Positions 16,374 to 24,329 of a stretch of DNA of 64,000 nucleotides are shown here, piece by piece; the stretch's first letter is position 1, and each line of letters begins with the position of its first letter. A program made the position numbers and the translations under genes. The DNA is from JABGPL01 sp964387885 (GTDB lineage: Bacteria > Electryoneota > AABM5-125-24 > Hatepunaeales > Hatepunaeaceae), in the NCBI GenBank assembly GCA_964387885.1, contig CAYLYZ010000008.1, positions 18,766-82,765 on the forward strand, read 5' to 3'. The notes under the pieces are model-generated. The model was given only the letters and a program-made list of their open reading frames with translations. It was not told the DNA's origin and made no database searches.

Positions 16374-16742
16374 TCACCGATTCACACCTTCAATAAAATC
16401 CTCCCTAACCGGCGTGAATATATCAAGTACAATCGTCGCTTCATCTCCCAAACAATCCGCACGATGCGGTACATCGGGAGGAACGGCGAACACATCTCCA
16501 GCATTCAAATCTCGAGCTTCACCACCGATCGTCAACTTGACTCTCCCAGATTTCACTATACCTAACTGCTCATGCGGATGCGAGTGATCAGGAACACCAT
16601 ATCCCGGAAGAATTTCAGTCTGCACAATCATCATAGATTCACCTTCAAATCCGTTGAGGATTGAACTTGTGACACCTTCTGCTTGTATTAACTTCGGTGC
16701 AGTCTCTATTTTAACAAAGTAATCGATTTTTTTCCCTGTCAT
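16374..16742 (-). CDS. Single-domain cupin
   Basis: A 122-residue beta-barrel cupin. Motif 1 is PDHSHPHEQLGIVKSG (His-x-His plus Glu metal ligands) and motif 2 ends in PPDVPHRAD (fourth ligand His). Such proteins bind a metal and a small carboxylate, or act as sensors; no substrate can be read from the sequence. GGGAGTGAT precedes the ATG. It sits between bzdN and bzdO with a GAF protein, so a sensing or ligand-handling role in the aromatic pathway is possible but unproven. Confidence 0.85.
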   Translation of the reverse strand: MTGKKIDYFVKIETAPKLIQAEGVTSSILNGFEGESMMIVQTEILPGYGVPDHSHPHEQLGIVKSGRVKLTIGGEARDLNAGDVFAVPPDVPHRADCLGDEATIVLDIFTPVREDFIEGVNR

Positions 16743-16822
16743 ATCACTCCCTGAGAAATTATAATGCGACTCAACCGTTGTTCGTTAAGTCCTGCTGCCT
16801 GTCTGATGTCGTTGCAAACAAC

Positions 16823-17662
16823 CTAACTCTCATTTAATTCATCGTAAAATTCGGGATAATACTTTTTCATGCAATCGGGGCACAAACTATGTGAGAATTC
16901 AGCATCAGAATGTTCGCGTATATACACTTCAACCTGCTGCCAAAAACCTTTGTCATCCCGTATTTTCTTGCATCCAGAGCAAATGGGAATTATTCCCCTT
17001 AAAGTTTTTATTTCTTCAAGGGCATCCTTCAGTTTTGAGTGAGTTAAGCTGTTTTGAATTGCTAATCCCACCTGCTCACCAATCATTTCGAAATACTGGA
17101 TAAACTCTTCGTCAAACATTCCGATCCGCTTATCATTAAGCTGGATTATTCCAATTCGCTCACCCCTAGTTTTAATTGGCACTAACGCGACTGATTCATA
17201 ACCCTGTGAATTACAGTAATTTCGTGTCCTGCTTTGCCGATCATCTTCAGAAGTTGTCGCTAATAAATTCGTAGTACTACTCGAAAAGAAACTGCCCTTC
17301 TCAGTAAAAAAGGACTTCTTCGGATCAAAACTGCCACGAATTATGTTGCCACACATGCAATCCAGTAGATAACCTTCTCCATCAGGATCTCGAAGTAAAT
17401 TCCCATCTTTGTCCTTAGAACATAGACTGTTCTCCTGCTTTATAAAGGATTCGGGAAAACCATCATACACGAAATACGGATAATCTCCATCATCGTGCAA
17501 TCTAATGCTAACTGCCTCAACTCCGGAAAAAGTTTTAATATGGCTGATTATCGTTATCAAAGTATCTCGCAGGTCTGTGAAATTATTGAGTTCAGCACAG
17601 ATTAATTTCGCGGTCCTTTCCCGTTCAACCAGTTTCTGGAGTTTATCAATTTTACTGTTCAT
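16823..17662 (-). CDS. GAF-domain sensor protein with C-terminal Cys-rich motif
   Basis: A 279-residue soluble protein. Residues 10-210 form a GAF domain (FSGVEAVSIRLHDDGDYPYF, ending in YFEMIGEQVGLAIQ) with an internal cysteine-containing insert (DCMCGNIIRGSFD). A short coiled coil follows, then GIIPICSGCKKIRDDKGFW and SLCPDCMKKYYPEF. That terminal module occurs at the end of many histidine kinase and PAS/GAF proteins and may bind zinc. No output domain is present. It probably senses a small molecule or redox state; a link to bzd regulation is inferred from position only. Confidence 0.83.
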   Translation of the reverse strand: MNSKIDKLQKLVERERTAKLICAELNNFTDLRDTLITIISHIKTFSGVEAVSIRLHDDGDYPYFVYDGFPESFIKQENSLCSKDKDGNLLRDPDGEGYLLDCMCGNIIRGSFDPKKSFFTEKGSFFSSSTTNLLATTSEDDRQSRTRNYCNSQGYESVALVPIKTRGERIGIIQLNDKRIGMFDEEFIQYFEMIGEQVGLAIQNSLTHSKLKDALEEIKTLRGIIPICSGCKKIRDDKGFWQQVEVYIREHSDAEFSHSLCPDCMKKYYPEFYDELNES

Positions 17663-17829
17663 AAAATCCCATTTAAAGTTCTAAGTTTCTTAGAATTACA
17701 AAAAACGCAAAACCTTTCTTCTACATTATACCAGAAATTGATTAGCACTTTATTGATTATTTCAATCTATTTTCTTATCCAACTATTTATAACGGCATTA
17801 ACCAACGGTACTGTTACTGGGACAGGGAA

Positions 17830-18954
17830 TCAAAATAGATCTTCCGATCCGATCATCTCGAGGAATGCTTCGACCCTGATCCGGAATGGACCAAGAGGAT
17901 TCGTAGCATCAAACTCAAGCATCAGGTTCGGGATGTCATTGTCATCTAAAAAAGCTCTCAACGGGACCATGTCCGTCTCGTGGGGATCACAGAATTTCTG
18001 CTGGATTATTACCGCACCCTGTACATCCCATTCTTTTGCCAGCTCAAGAATGTGGTCAAACCGTGTTCGTTTCTCCCAATCTTTCGCGGGGCATGCCGGA
18101 CGCTTAATGTAACGGTCTGCAATCGCCAGCATCCTGTCTTCCTGAGGTTCAACCTGGTTCCAGAAATATCTCGTACCGGTACAATGATCATCCATAACAA
18201 CCGTAGCACCAACATTTTCGGTCATCTCGATAAATGGAATATCGTCATTTTCTGAACCAATAAACATCAGTCGTGCATTATCATCCAGATCAATATCACG
18301 GTCGGGAAGCTGTGCGAGCACTTTCTTGATTTCTGCGGAGTGTTCTTCCTTGTCAACCCACATGCTCGAGACTGTCATATACATCGCCTCGGTACCGGTT
18401 ACCTTCAAGTTCCCATCTTTTCTATATTCATATACCTGACGCATCAATTCGCGATTCTCATTTACAACTGCGATACCGTGATCCAAATCTGCATCGGTCA
18501 GTTTCTTACCATTATATTCCTCAAAAGCAGCCCTGAATTTATCCAGTTCTGTGCGATGATATGGAGTGGCACTTGGAGACTGAACTTTCATCGGCATGTA
18601 TATGTAGTGCTCAAAATCTGTCGGAACGTGCTTTTTCCAGGACATAAACGATTGACGCAGGTGAATGCAGGATTGTGTCAGTAATATCCCACTCAGATAC
18701 TCATAACGACCTTTAAGTCCTTGCGCTAAAACATCCCGGCAGAAGGGACAGTACATACCGAAAATGTGCTTTTCAGCAACATCCTGTGCTTCGTGAGCTC
18801 CCAACAAGCGCGCTGGCAGCCAACCGGCTGCTACAATGATTTCTTCAGGAGCGTAGCTACAAAAACAACCCATGACTTTTCCACCCGTGCGCTCCTTCCA
18901 ATCTCGAGCGTAGTCATGACGATTATCGTACCAATCTTTAAATTGTGAAAACAT
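17830..18954 (-). CDS. bzdN: Benzoyl-CoA reductase catalytic subunit (BzdN/BcrC-type)
   Basis: A 374-residue member of the 2-hydroxyacyl-CoA dehydratase family, partner of BzdO. Conserved cysteines likely to bind the active-site clusters are Cys30/Cys32 (MGCFCSYAPEE), Cys69/Cys72 (MYCPFCRDV), Cys96 (TQSCIHL) and one in QKFCDPHETD near residue 320. The GWLPARLLGAHE motif is typical of the family. The length matches BzdN (about 380). It is the most upstream reductase gene, with GAGGGAT just before ATG, and the following gap carries palindromes rather than a clear terminator. Confidence 0.87.
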   Translation of the reverse strand: MFSQFKDWYDNRHDYARDWKERTGGKVMGCFCSYAPEEIIVAAGWLPARLLGAHEAQDVAEKHIFGMYCPFCRDVLAQGLKGRYEYLSGILLTQSCIHLRQSFMSWKKHVPTDFEHYIYMPMKVQSPSATPYHRTELDKFRAAFEEYNGKKLTDADLDHGIAVVNENRELMRQVYEYRKDGNLKVTGTEAMYMTVSSMWVDKEEHSAEIKKVLAQLPDRDIDLDDNARLMFIGSENDDIPFIEMTENVGATVVMDDHCTGTRYFWNQVEPQEDRMLAIADRYIKRPACPAKDWEKRTRFDHILELAKEWDVQGAVIIQQKFCDPHETDMVPLRAFLDDNDIPNLMLEFDATNPLGPFRIRVEAFLEMIGSEDLF

Positions 18955-18990
18955 TTATCCCTCAATTTGTTAAGTATTATCTTCTCATGA

Positions 18991-19143
18991 GTGCTGTCAG
19001 ATGCCCTCATCTGACACTTTTCACCTCGCTTAACCGACAGATATAGGCACCTTACAACACTCTTTAATGTGCTGACAGACGCCCTCGTCTGCCAGTTAAA
19101 TCGTTGATTGTTATTACTGTCTCACGAGGGTGAGTGACAGCAC
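18991..19143. repeat. Palindromic repeats upstream of bzdN
   Basis: A hairpin CTGTCAGATG-CCCT-CATCTGACAC, then a bipartite unit from GTGCTGACAGACG-CCCT-CGTCTGCCAGT to ACTGTCTCACGAGGG and GTGACAGCAC (about 19069-19143). The outer ends GTGCTG and CAGCAC are complementary. Same family as 5806-5877. Confidence 0.78.
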
Positions 19144-19154
19144 GAACGAAACAC

Positions 19155-19922
19155 TTATTTATCCTTCCACTGTGGTAAACGCTTTTCAAGGAACGCATTC
19201 AGTCCCTCAATTGCATCTTCAGTTTCCATCAGTTTGAAACGATATAGTTCATCTATCAGCGTTGCCGATTCTTTTGGTGAATGGGCTAAGCTAAGCAAGG
19301 CAGCGGATTTTGACAACTCCATTACTGCCCGACTGTTATTCGTGAATCGAGCCGCAAGTGCATCAACGTCATCGTCAAGTGATTTTTCTGTAGAAAGTTT
19401 TGATACCAATCCCATCTTGAATGAATCTTCAGCGCTGTAAATATCACCTGATAAAACTAACTCCAATGTTGAACTGTACCCGATTTTTGTGACAAAATGC
19501 GCCAGGGCTACCGGAGGAAAAACTCCAACCTTAATCTCGGGCTGACCAAACTTCGCCCTTTCAGATGCGACGATAAAGTCGCACATTCCTGCAACTTCAC
19601 AGCCGCCCCCCAGACATACACCACCAACAGCAGCTATTGTTAACACGGGGAATGTTCGAATCAATTCACAAAGCTCCCCAAAGACATCCAGCATTTTTTC
19701 AAAGTTTTCCGGCAAGTGCTCCCCTACATCCGCACCAGCCGACCAGGCTTTTCCCTGTCCCTTGAAAACAATAATCCGAATATTGGTGTTGCTCTTGGCA
19801 TCTTTCAATACATCTATTAATTCCTGCATAACCGCACCGGTCATTATGTTAACCGGCGGATTATCGATTTTTATATCCAAACGATGTTCTAACGCTTCCG
19901 TTTTAATAAATTTCTTTTCCAT
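19155..19922 (-). CDS. dch: Cyclohexa-1,5-diene-1-carbonyl-CoA hydratase
   Basis: A crotonase-fold enzyme of 255 residues that adds water to the diene made by benzoyl-CoA reductase, giving 6-hydroxycyclohex-1-ene-1-carbonyl-CoA. The diagnostic stretch is SAGADVGEHLPENFEKML, characteristic of Dch/BzdW, followed by CLGGGCEVAGMCDF and KFGQPEIKVGVFPPVA, which carry the two crotonase glutamates. ATG at 19922 is preferred over one at 19961 because it gives the family length and has GGA just upstream. It lies between bzdN and the DUF2889 gene, in the same orientation. Confidence 0.88.
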   Translation of the reverse strand: MEKKFIKTEALEHRLDIKIDNPPVNIMTGAVMQELIDVLKDAKSNTNIRIIVFKGQGKAWSAGADVGEHLPENFEKMLDVFGELCELIRTFPVLTIAAVGGVCLGGGCEVAGMCDFIVASERAKFGQPEIKVGVFPPVALAHFVTKIGYSSTLELVLSGDIYSAEDSFKMGLVSKLSTEKSLDDDVDALAARFTNNSRAVMELSKSAALLSLAHSPKESATLIDELYRFKLMETEDAIEGLNAFLEKRLPQWKDK

Positions 19923-19981
19923 AATTCCGTTATCCCTTGTTTGTGCGTTTTCAGGACGCATGCCATACGCCCTACACAGCG

Positions 19982-20440
19982 TTAACCACCCTCAACCTTG
20001 AATGGTAGACAAGAATTCGCCAGAAATGCCTTTGATTTCTCAATGAATTCTTCATCTGACAATTTCCGTTCACGCCATTCGAGGTCACCCGTCTCGAAAC
20101 CAAGTAAAACATTTGAAGAGAGCCTTACCGCTTCAACTGACAACTCGTATAGATGAGTACATCCACCCGATCTTCCGAGCAAATCAGCCATCTTGCGGGT
20201 AATGCCTCTCTCGATTTTTAATCCTCGTAAGTTCCGAACATATTTGACCGTGTTTACGCAAATTCTAAACGGACTTTTCACCATTTGCGCTTTTGCATCG
20301 AGGATCTCCCGGCTCTTAATGTTGACTTTAATCTCAACTCGCATATTGTGGTTCAGATCGAGCAACGAAGCCTTCGTCATTATATGTTCATCATCGTCGC
20401 GACGAACAGAGGCATTTATGTTACGTTCGTAGATTTCCAT
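19982..20440 (-). CDS. DUF2889 family protein
   Basis: A 152-residue cytoplasmic protein with the DUF2889 pattern: an early R-R-D segment (ASVRRDDDEHIMTKASLLD), VEIKVNIKSREILDAKAQM, then PFRICVNTVKYVRNLRGLKI and the conserved RSGGCTHLYELSVEAV. The function is not established. DUF2889 proteins often occur near aromatic or acyl-CoA genes (recollection, not checked). Here the gene is immediately upstream of dch, so it probably belongs to the same transcript. Confidence 0.78.
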   Translation of the reverse strand: MEIYERNINASVRRDDDEHIMTKASLLDLNHNMRVEIKVNIKSREILDAKAQMVKSPFRICVNTVKYVRNLRGLKIERGITRKMADLLGRSGGCTHLYELSVEAVRLSSNVLLGFETGDLEWRERKLSDEEFIEKSKAFLANSCLPFKVEGG

Positions 20441-20445
20441 GTGTT

Positions 20446-20554
20446 AAGTTGGCAAGTTTACAAGTTTGCAAGTTAGCAAGTTTCAGGCAAGATGTTCTCT
20501 CTCCCTTATCACTTTTCAACTTGCAAACTTGTCAACTTTAGAACCTGTTAACTT
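20446..20554. repeat. AAGTT-type inverted repeat unit without ORF
   Basis: The left arm repeats AAGTT(T/G)(G/A)CAAGTT four times (20446-20483); the right arm is its inverted version (20511-20554). A spacer of about 27 bp lies between. The thiolase stop codon lies inside the right arm. It is the same repeat that frames the four-helix-bundle ORF at 24330-24790, so this looks like an ORF-less copy. Confidence 0.8.
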
Positions 20555-21741
20555 TCTCTCTTTATAACCATCCCCGTCGTAACACCACCGCCACCACAAA
20601 TAGCAGCAACGCCAAATTCTTTGTTATGGGTTTTCAGTGCATGATATAGAGTTGTTACGATACGTGCACCTGAGATTCCGGTCGGGTGGCCAAGGGCGAT
20701 TGCTCCACCGTTCACATTTAACTTTGACCTGTCCCATTTCAGGACTGCTTCATTAGCAAGAACCTGGATAGCGAATGCCTCATTGACTTCGATCAAGTCC
20801 ATATCAGCAAGCGACATACCTGCATTCTCAAGAGCCAATGGAATAACAAATCCCGGACCTTCACCCATTGTTTCGTTTGGGACCGAGGCTTTGGCAAATC
20901 CGAGAACTGAGAATAATGGTTTTGCTCCCAGTTCAGCAGCCTTATCCTTTGAGGTCACAACCATCGCACATGCACCATCTGACATTCCACATGCGTTCCC
21001 AGCTGTGACAGTTCCACCTTTGCGGAAGACTGCCGGAAGTTTCCCCATTTTCTCAACACTGACCGGCCAGCGGATTGTCTCATCTTTTGCAAAGATCACC
21101 TCTTCAGCACGTTTATGTGCAGGAGGTACTGTGATCGGTACGACCTCTTCATTGAAATAGCCGTTTTCCCAAGCTTTAAAGGCTTTCTCATGAGACTCAG
21201 CTGCAAATTGATCCTGCTCTTCACGCGGGATTTTGTACTTGTCCCACAGTTTCTCAGCGGTTCCGCCCATGCCCATTCCGGCAACCGGATCGACTGAATC
21301 TGACCAGCCATCTTCGAGATTCTTGTCACCCATTTTAAATCCCGACCAGCGTGTATTCTTCAGCAGATATGGGATTGTGCTCATTGAGTCAAATCCTCCA
21401 ACCATCACAACCTGGCTTTCACCAAGTCGAATAGCCTGAGAGGCAAAACCAATAGCACGCATACCAGAGGGACACGCCATATTAAGTGTAATCGCCGGGG
21501 CATCCATTGTCACACCACCTCTTACAGCGGCAGTCCTCGCTGGATTTACTCGGTTTCCCGCCTGTCTGCAGGATCCGAGGATTACATCATCAATTTGATC
21601 ACCGGTGATTCCGGCGCGTTCGATAGCAGCTTTAATTGCGACTGCTCCAATGTCGTAAGATGCCATTTTCTTCAACGTCCCACCGAATGACCCCATCGGA
21701 GTCCGGCAGGCGGAGATGGCAACTATGTCTTGTAATTTCAT
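20548..21741 (-). CDS. Acetyl-CoA acyltransferase (thiolase)
   Basis: A 397-residue thiolase II-type enzyme. It has the acyl-accepting cysteine in NMACPSGMRAIG (near residue 90), the NEAFA motif in the C-terminal half, the catalytic His in GHPTGISGAR and the second Cys in AICGGGGVTTGM. It would cleave 3-oxoacyl-CoA thioesters (3-oxopimeloyl-CoA or acetoacetyl-CoA) after ring opening. The ATG overlaps the TGA of the upstream 238-residue gene, and the last codons run into an AAGTT repeat arm. Confidence 0.92.
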   Translation of the reverse strand: MKLQDIVAISACRTPMGSFGGTLKKMASYDIGAVAIKAAIERAGITGDQIDDVILGSCRQAGNRVNPARTAAVRGGVTMDAPAITLNMACPSGMRAIGFASQAIRLGESQVVMVGGFDSMSTIPYLLKNTRWSGFKMGDKNLEDGWSDSVDPVAGMGMGGTAEKLWDKYKIPREEQDQFAAESHEKAFKAWENGYFNEEVVPITVPPAHKRAEEVIFAKDETIRWPVSVEKMGKLPAVFRKGGTVTAGNACGMSDGACAMVVTSKDKAAELGAKPLFSVLGFAKASVPNETMGEGPGFVIPLALENAGMSLADMDLIEVNEAFAIQVLANEAVLKWDRSKLNVNGGAIALGHPTGISGARIVTTLYHALKTHNKEFGVAAICGGGGVTTGMVIKRES

Positions 21742-22454
21742 TTGTTAAATGCACTCCTTAATGGAATTGCTTTGTACGTATATTTTTGTTTTTCTAAACA
21801 AAATGAATACTGCCTTTCCCCCGGATTTCGGAGGATAAATATCCTGTCGAAAAAACCGCTAAAAAGTTCACCTTTTAGCATTTCAGTCAGATGTCTTTCA
21901 ACAATATCCAGAGATTTCTCTGACTTCATCCAAACCGCAAGTGGCAGATTAGGCCAAATTCCAAGATGGTTCTCTGAACATTTCTTAATTCTGATTCTTT
22001 CCAGACTTTTTGTCTTTCTTGTAATAGCATTGAAGATTGCCTCAGCATTCTTCTCGTACACCTCACTTTTATTCACATCCGGTGCTTCCTGGTTATTAAG
22101 ATAAATCGTTCCATCAATTCCCTCAGAATAAACTTCTCCCTCTTCAAGGTCATTTGTTTTCTGCCGTTCTTCTTTTCTATAATTCTCGTTTGTTGCTTCT
22201 GTTACTTCCAATCCTATCGTATTACCATTTGGCATTCTAAAAATAAAATCCGGTGGATCATTTTTTGGTGAAAGCTCCTCAATCACCATCGGGTAAATCC
22301 CACTTTTCTTGTTTTTCTTCAATAGCGATAAATACATTCCCAGTTGATGCCGTTCAGGACGTCGTCTATTGTCGATTGATTTTAACCCGGCACTGGTTGT
22401 GAAACCTGTTATTATTCTGTTAAGCTCCTTTTGTGATTGGATGTTTAGTTTCAT
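21738..22454 (-). CDS. Hypothetical protein, possible PD-(D/E)xK-like nuclease fold
   Basis: A 238-residue charged soluble protein, not recognised. The part NDPPDFIFRMPNGNTIGLEVTEA has an Asp then Glu-x-Thr arrangement similar to nuclease-fold cores, though the lysine is replaced. Later there is LERIRIKKCSENHLGIWPNLPLAVWM and a conserved-looking FFDRIFIL strand. The gene overlaps the thiolase start by 4 nt and would be translationally coupled to it, although a functional link seems unlikely. A DUF559 element lies immediately upstream, so it may be part of the accessory load. Confidence 0.55.
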   Translation of the reverse strand: MKLNIQSQKELNRIITGFTTSAGLKSIDNRRRPERHQLGMYLSLLKKNKKSGIYPMVIEELSPKNDPPDFIFRMPNGNTIGLEVTEATNENYRKEERQKTNDLEEGEVYSEGIDGTIYLNNQEAPDVNKSEVYEKNAEAIFNAITRKTKSLERIRIKKCSENHLGIWPNLPLAVWMKSEKSLDIVERHLTEMLKGELFSGFFDRIFILRNPGERQYSFCLEKQKYTYKAIPLRSAFNK

Positions 22455-22930
22455 CCTCTCACCCCCCCTTTAATTCCCCCCCGCAAGCGGGGGGGAGATT
22501 GGCGGCTACTTTATCCCAGATAACCGTAAGTACTCCCTCCAAATTCTGTTTAACCTCAATGTTTGTGAATCGCAATACTTGAAACCCAAAGGATTTTAAG
22601 TATTTATCTCTTATAGAATCTTCTTGCTTGTTTTTAGAATGATAATGTTGTCCACCATCAATCTCGATAATAATGCCAACTTGTAATGATACAAAATCGC
22701 ATATATATTTCCCGATTGGACGCTGTCTGTTAAACTTTACCTGCAACCTTTTGGCTCTTAATCGCGACCAAACAAGATGTTCCGTATCCGTCATATTTAC
22801 TCGAAGTTCTCGAGCTCGTTTCAATGTCAATTCGGAAACTGACGGTAATTGTTTCTTAATAAATCTAATTTTATCCCCAATCCTAAGACATAATCTCCCC
22901 CCCGCTTGCGGGGGGGATTAAGGGGGGGGG
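22452..22930. mobile_element. DUF559 ORF unit framed by CCCCCGCAAGCGGGGG inverted repeats
   Basis: The left end (about 22460-22503) reads CCCCCCTTTAATTCC then CCCCCGCAAGCGGGGGGGAG. The right end (about 22893-22930) is the inverted counterpart, CTCCCCCCCGCTTGCGGGGG followed by GGATTAAGGGGGGG. Each arm is itself a hairpin, and the DUF559 ORF occupies the inside. The right end lies about 15 nt from the stop of the next upstream gene (22945). No transposase is encoded. Confidence 0.65.
22459..22830 (-). CDS. DUF559 endonuclease-like protein
   Basis: A 123-residue protein of the DUF559 / very-short-patch-repair-like nuclease family: ARELRVNMTDTEHLVW, LKAKRL-type RLRAKRLQVKFNRQRPIG, the core CDFVSLQVGIIIEIDGGQHY (Asp and Glu-x-Asp metal site) and RFTNIEVKQNLEGV. 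The start is TTG. The last residues LPPACGGELKGG are encoded by the flanking CCCCCGC repeat, so the repeat supplies the C-terminus. The activity and target are unknown. Confidence 0.8.
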   Translation of the reverse strand: MTLKRARELRVNMTDTEHLVWSRLRAKRLQVKFNRQRPIGKYICDFVSLQVGIIIEIDGGQHYHSKNKQEDSIRDKYLKSFGFQVLRFTNIEVKQNLEGVLTVIWDKVAANLPPACGGELKGG

Positions 22931-22944
22931 CATGCCTAATCTAA

Positions 22945-23184
22945 TTAGAAATCCCCTCGAGGCATAGCAAAACCAACCACACCTGCAAACACTCCAACAA
23001 TTGCAAAGAACACACCCATAGGCAAATCAAACGGCATTACGATCAAACCTACAAACGGGCCGACTATAATCGGCACCAGAATATTGAGCCTGCGTTGTGT
23101 CGGTTTAGAAATGTTGAACTGCTTATGTATTATTGCCAGTACTATGTAAATCGCACCAACGAAAATTATTGCGTATCCGACCAT
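22945..23184 (-). CDS. Small membrane protein A (paralogue of 23207-23458)
   Basis: A 79-residue inner-membrane protein with about three hydrophobic segments (YAIIFVGAIYIVLAIIH, LNILVPIIVGPFVGLIVM, VFFAIVGVFAGVVGFAM). Shares the pattern NIL-P-I-G---G, then G followed by a GxxAG-type segment and a terminal M, with the next gene, so the two are tandem paralogues that may form a heterodimer. No function recognised. Confidence 0.65.
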   Translation of the reverse strand: MVGYAIIFVGAIYIVLAIIHKQFNISKPTQRRLNILVPIIVGPFVGLIVMPFDLPMGVFFAIVGVFAGVVGFAMPRGDF

Positions 23185-23206
23185 ATGTAAGGTGCATATC
23201 CTGTTT

Positions 23207-23458
23207 CTACAAATGCATGTCCCGCATTTTCATCGAGATAAGACCAGCAAGCAATCCTGATGCAATTATTAGGAGTCCTGTCCTGAACTCACCAATGACC
23301 ACGAAGAGTATCCCAATTACTCCTCCAATTATCATGGGTCCTAAAATGTTGATCTTAGGTTGAAGATCCCTGGGAGTCTTAAAAACTGTGTGATACACTG
23401 CCAATAATATTAGGAATACGATAGCACCAACAACCGCACTCGATGCGTAAAATATCAC
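23207..23458 (-). CDS. Small membrane protein B (paralogue of 22945-23184)
   Basis: An 83-residue membrane protein: an N-terminal segment ASSAVVGAIVFLILLAVYH, then PKINILGPMIIGGVIGILFV and LLIIASGLLAGLISMKM. It starts with GTG, preceded at 5 nt by AGGAGG, a strong RBS. Tandem with protein A, separated by about 20 nt. Not recognised. Confidence 0.68.
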   Translation of the reverse strand: MIFYASSAVVGAIVFLILLAVYHTVFKTPRDLQPKINILGPMIIGGVIGILFVVIGEFRTGLLIIASGLLAGLISMKMRDMHL

Positions 23459-23491
23459 CAGAGCCTCCTAAGCAGTTTCCCACTCAATTTA

Positions 23492-23555
23492 TCTTTGTGT
23501 CCTTTGTGCCTAAGTGGAAATGAGCTTTACCACAAAGACACAAAGGTACGAAGTA
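23492..23555. repeat. CACAAAG-type inverted repeat unit without ORF
   Basis: Left arm ATCTTTGTGTCCTTTGTGCC TAAGTGG, right arm CCACAAAGACACAAAGGTACG, separated by about 12 bp. These are the repeats that frame the GxxExxY ORF at 32363-32895. The unit ends about 5 nt from the stop of the SDR gene at 23561. Confidence 0.78.
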
Positions 23556-23560
23556 AAGGC

Positions 23561-24307
23561 TTAGATATATTGCCCGCCATCGACTTTAATAACTTCACCG
23601 GTAACGTGACGCACGAAATCACTGCAGAAGAAACTCACAACATGCGAAACATCTTCAGGTGTGCCGAGACGATTAACTACTGTCTCACCAAGCGAAGCCT
23701 TCTTAGCTTCTTCAGGCATAGCATCCATCATGTCCGTAAGAATCAATCCAGGTGCAACTGCATTACAAACTACGTTTGCCCGACCAAGTTCTTTTGCTAC
23801 CGTCTTAACCAAACCAATAATTCCGGCTTTGGAAGCAGCATAATTAGCCTGCCCAAACTTTCCACGCATACCATTGATTGACGTCAGACATACAATGCGT
23901 CCATATTTGGCTTCGCGCATAACGGGAGCAGCTGCACGGATATAATTGAAGTAACCTTTGAGGTTAATATTCATGACCGCATCCCATTTGTCCTCGGTCA
24001 TCTTCCAGATGACTCCGTCACGGTTGACACCGGCGTTGCAAACGAGAATATCCAGTTTGCCCCATTCTTTCATTACGGTATCGACCATTTTCTGGGCATC
24101 ATCAAACGCTGAAACATCTGCTTGCACAACCAGTGCTTTTCGTCCCATCTTGCGGATCTGCTCCGCAATTGCTTCTGCTTCGTCCGAGTGCTTGCGGTAA
24201 TTAAGAGCTACATCAGCTCCATCTTTTGCCAGTTCTAAAGCAACAGCAGCCCCGATTCCGAGCGAACCACCGGTAACTATTGCAGTTTTATTATCTAAAA
24301 ATCCCAT
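23561..24307 (-). CDS. Short-chain dehydrogenase/reductase (FabG/PhaB-like)
   Basis: A 248-residue classical SDR. NAD(P)-binding TGGSLGIGAAVA at the N-terminus, NAG in VCNAGVNRDG, catalytic Ser in CLTSINGMRG, YAASKAG with the Tyr-x3-Lys pair, and a C-terminal VDGGQYI. Length and motifs fit 3-oxoacyl-ACP or acetoacetyl-CoA reductases. In this setting it may oxidise a 3-hydroxyacyl-CoA (for example 3-hydroxypimeloyl-CoA) in the lower benzoyl-CoA route, as an SDR gene is also part of the Azoarcus bzd cluster; a role in fatty acid synthesis cannot be excluded. Confidence 0.88.
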   Translation of the reverse strand: MGFLDNKTAIVTGGSLGIGAAVALELAKDGADVALNYRKHSDEAEAIAEQIRKMGRKALVVQADVSAFDDAQKMVDTVMKEWGKLDILVCNAGVNRDGVIWKMTEDKWDAVMNINLKGYFNYIRAAAPVMREAKYGRIVCLTSINGMRGKFGQANYAASKAGIIGLVKTVAKELGRANVVCNAVAPGLILTDMMDAMPEEAKKASLGETVVNRLGTPEDVSHVVSFFCSDFVRHVTGEVIKVDGGQYI

Positions 24308-24329
24308 TGTTCTCTCTTTGTTTTAGTTT

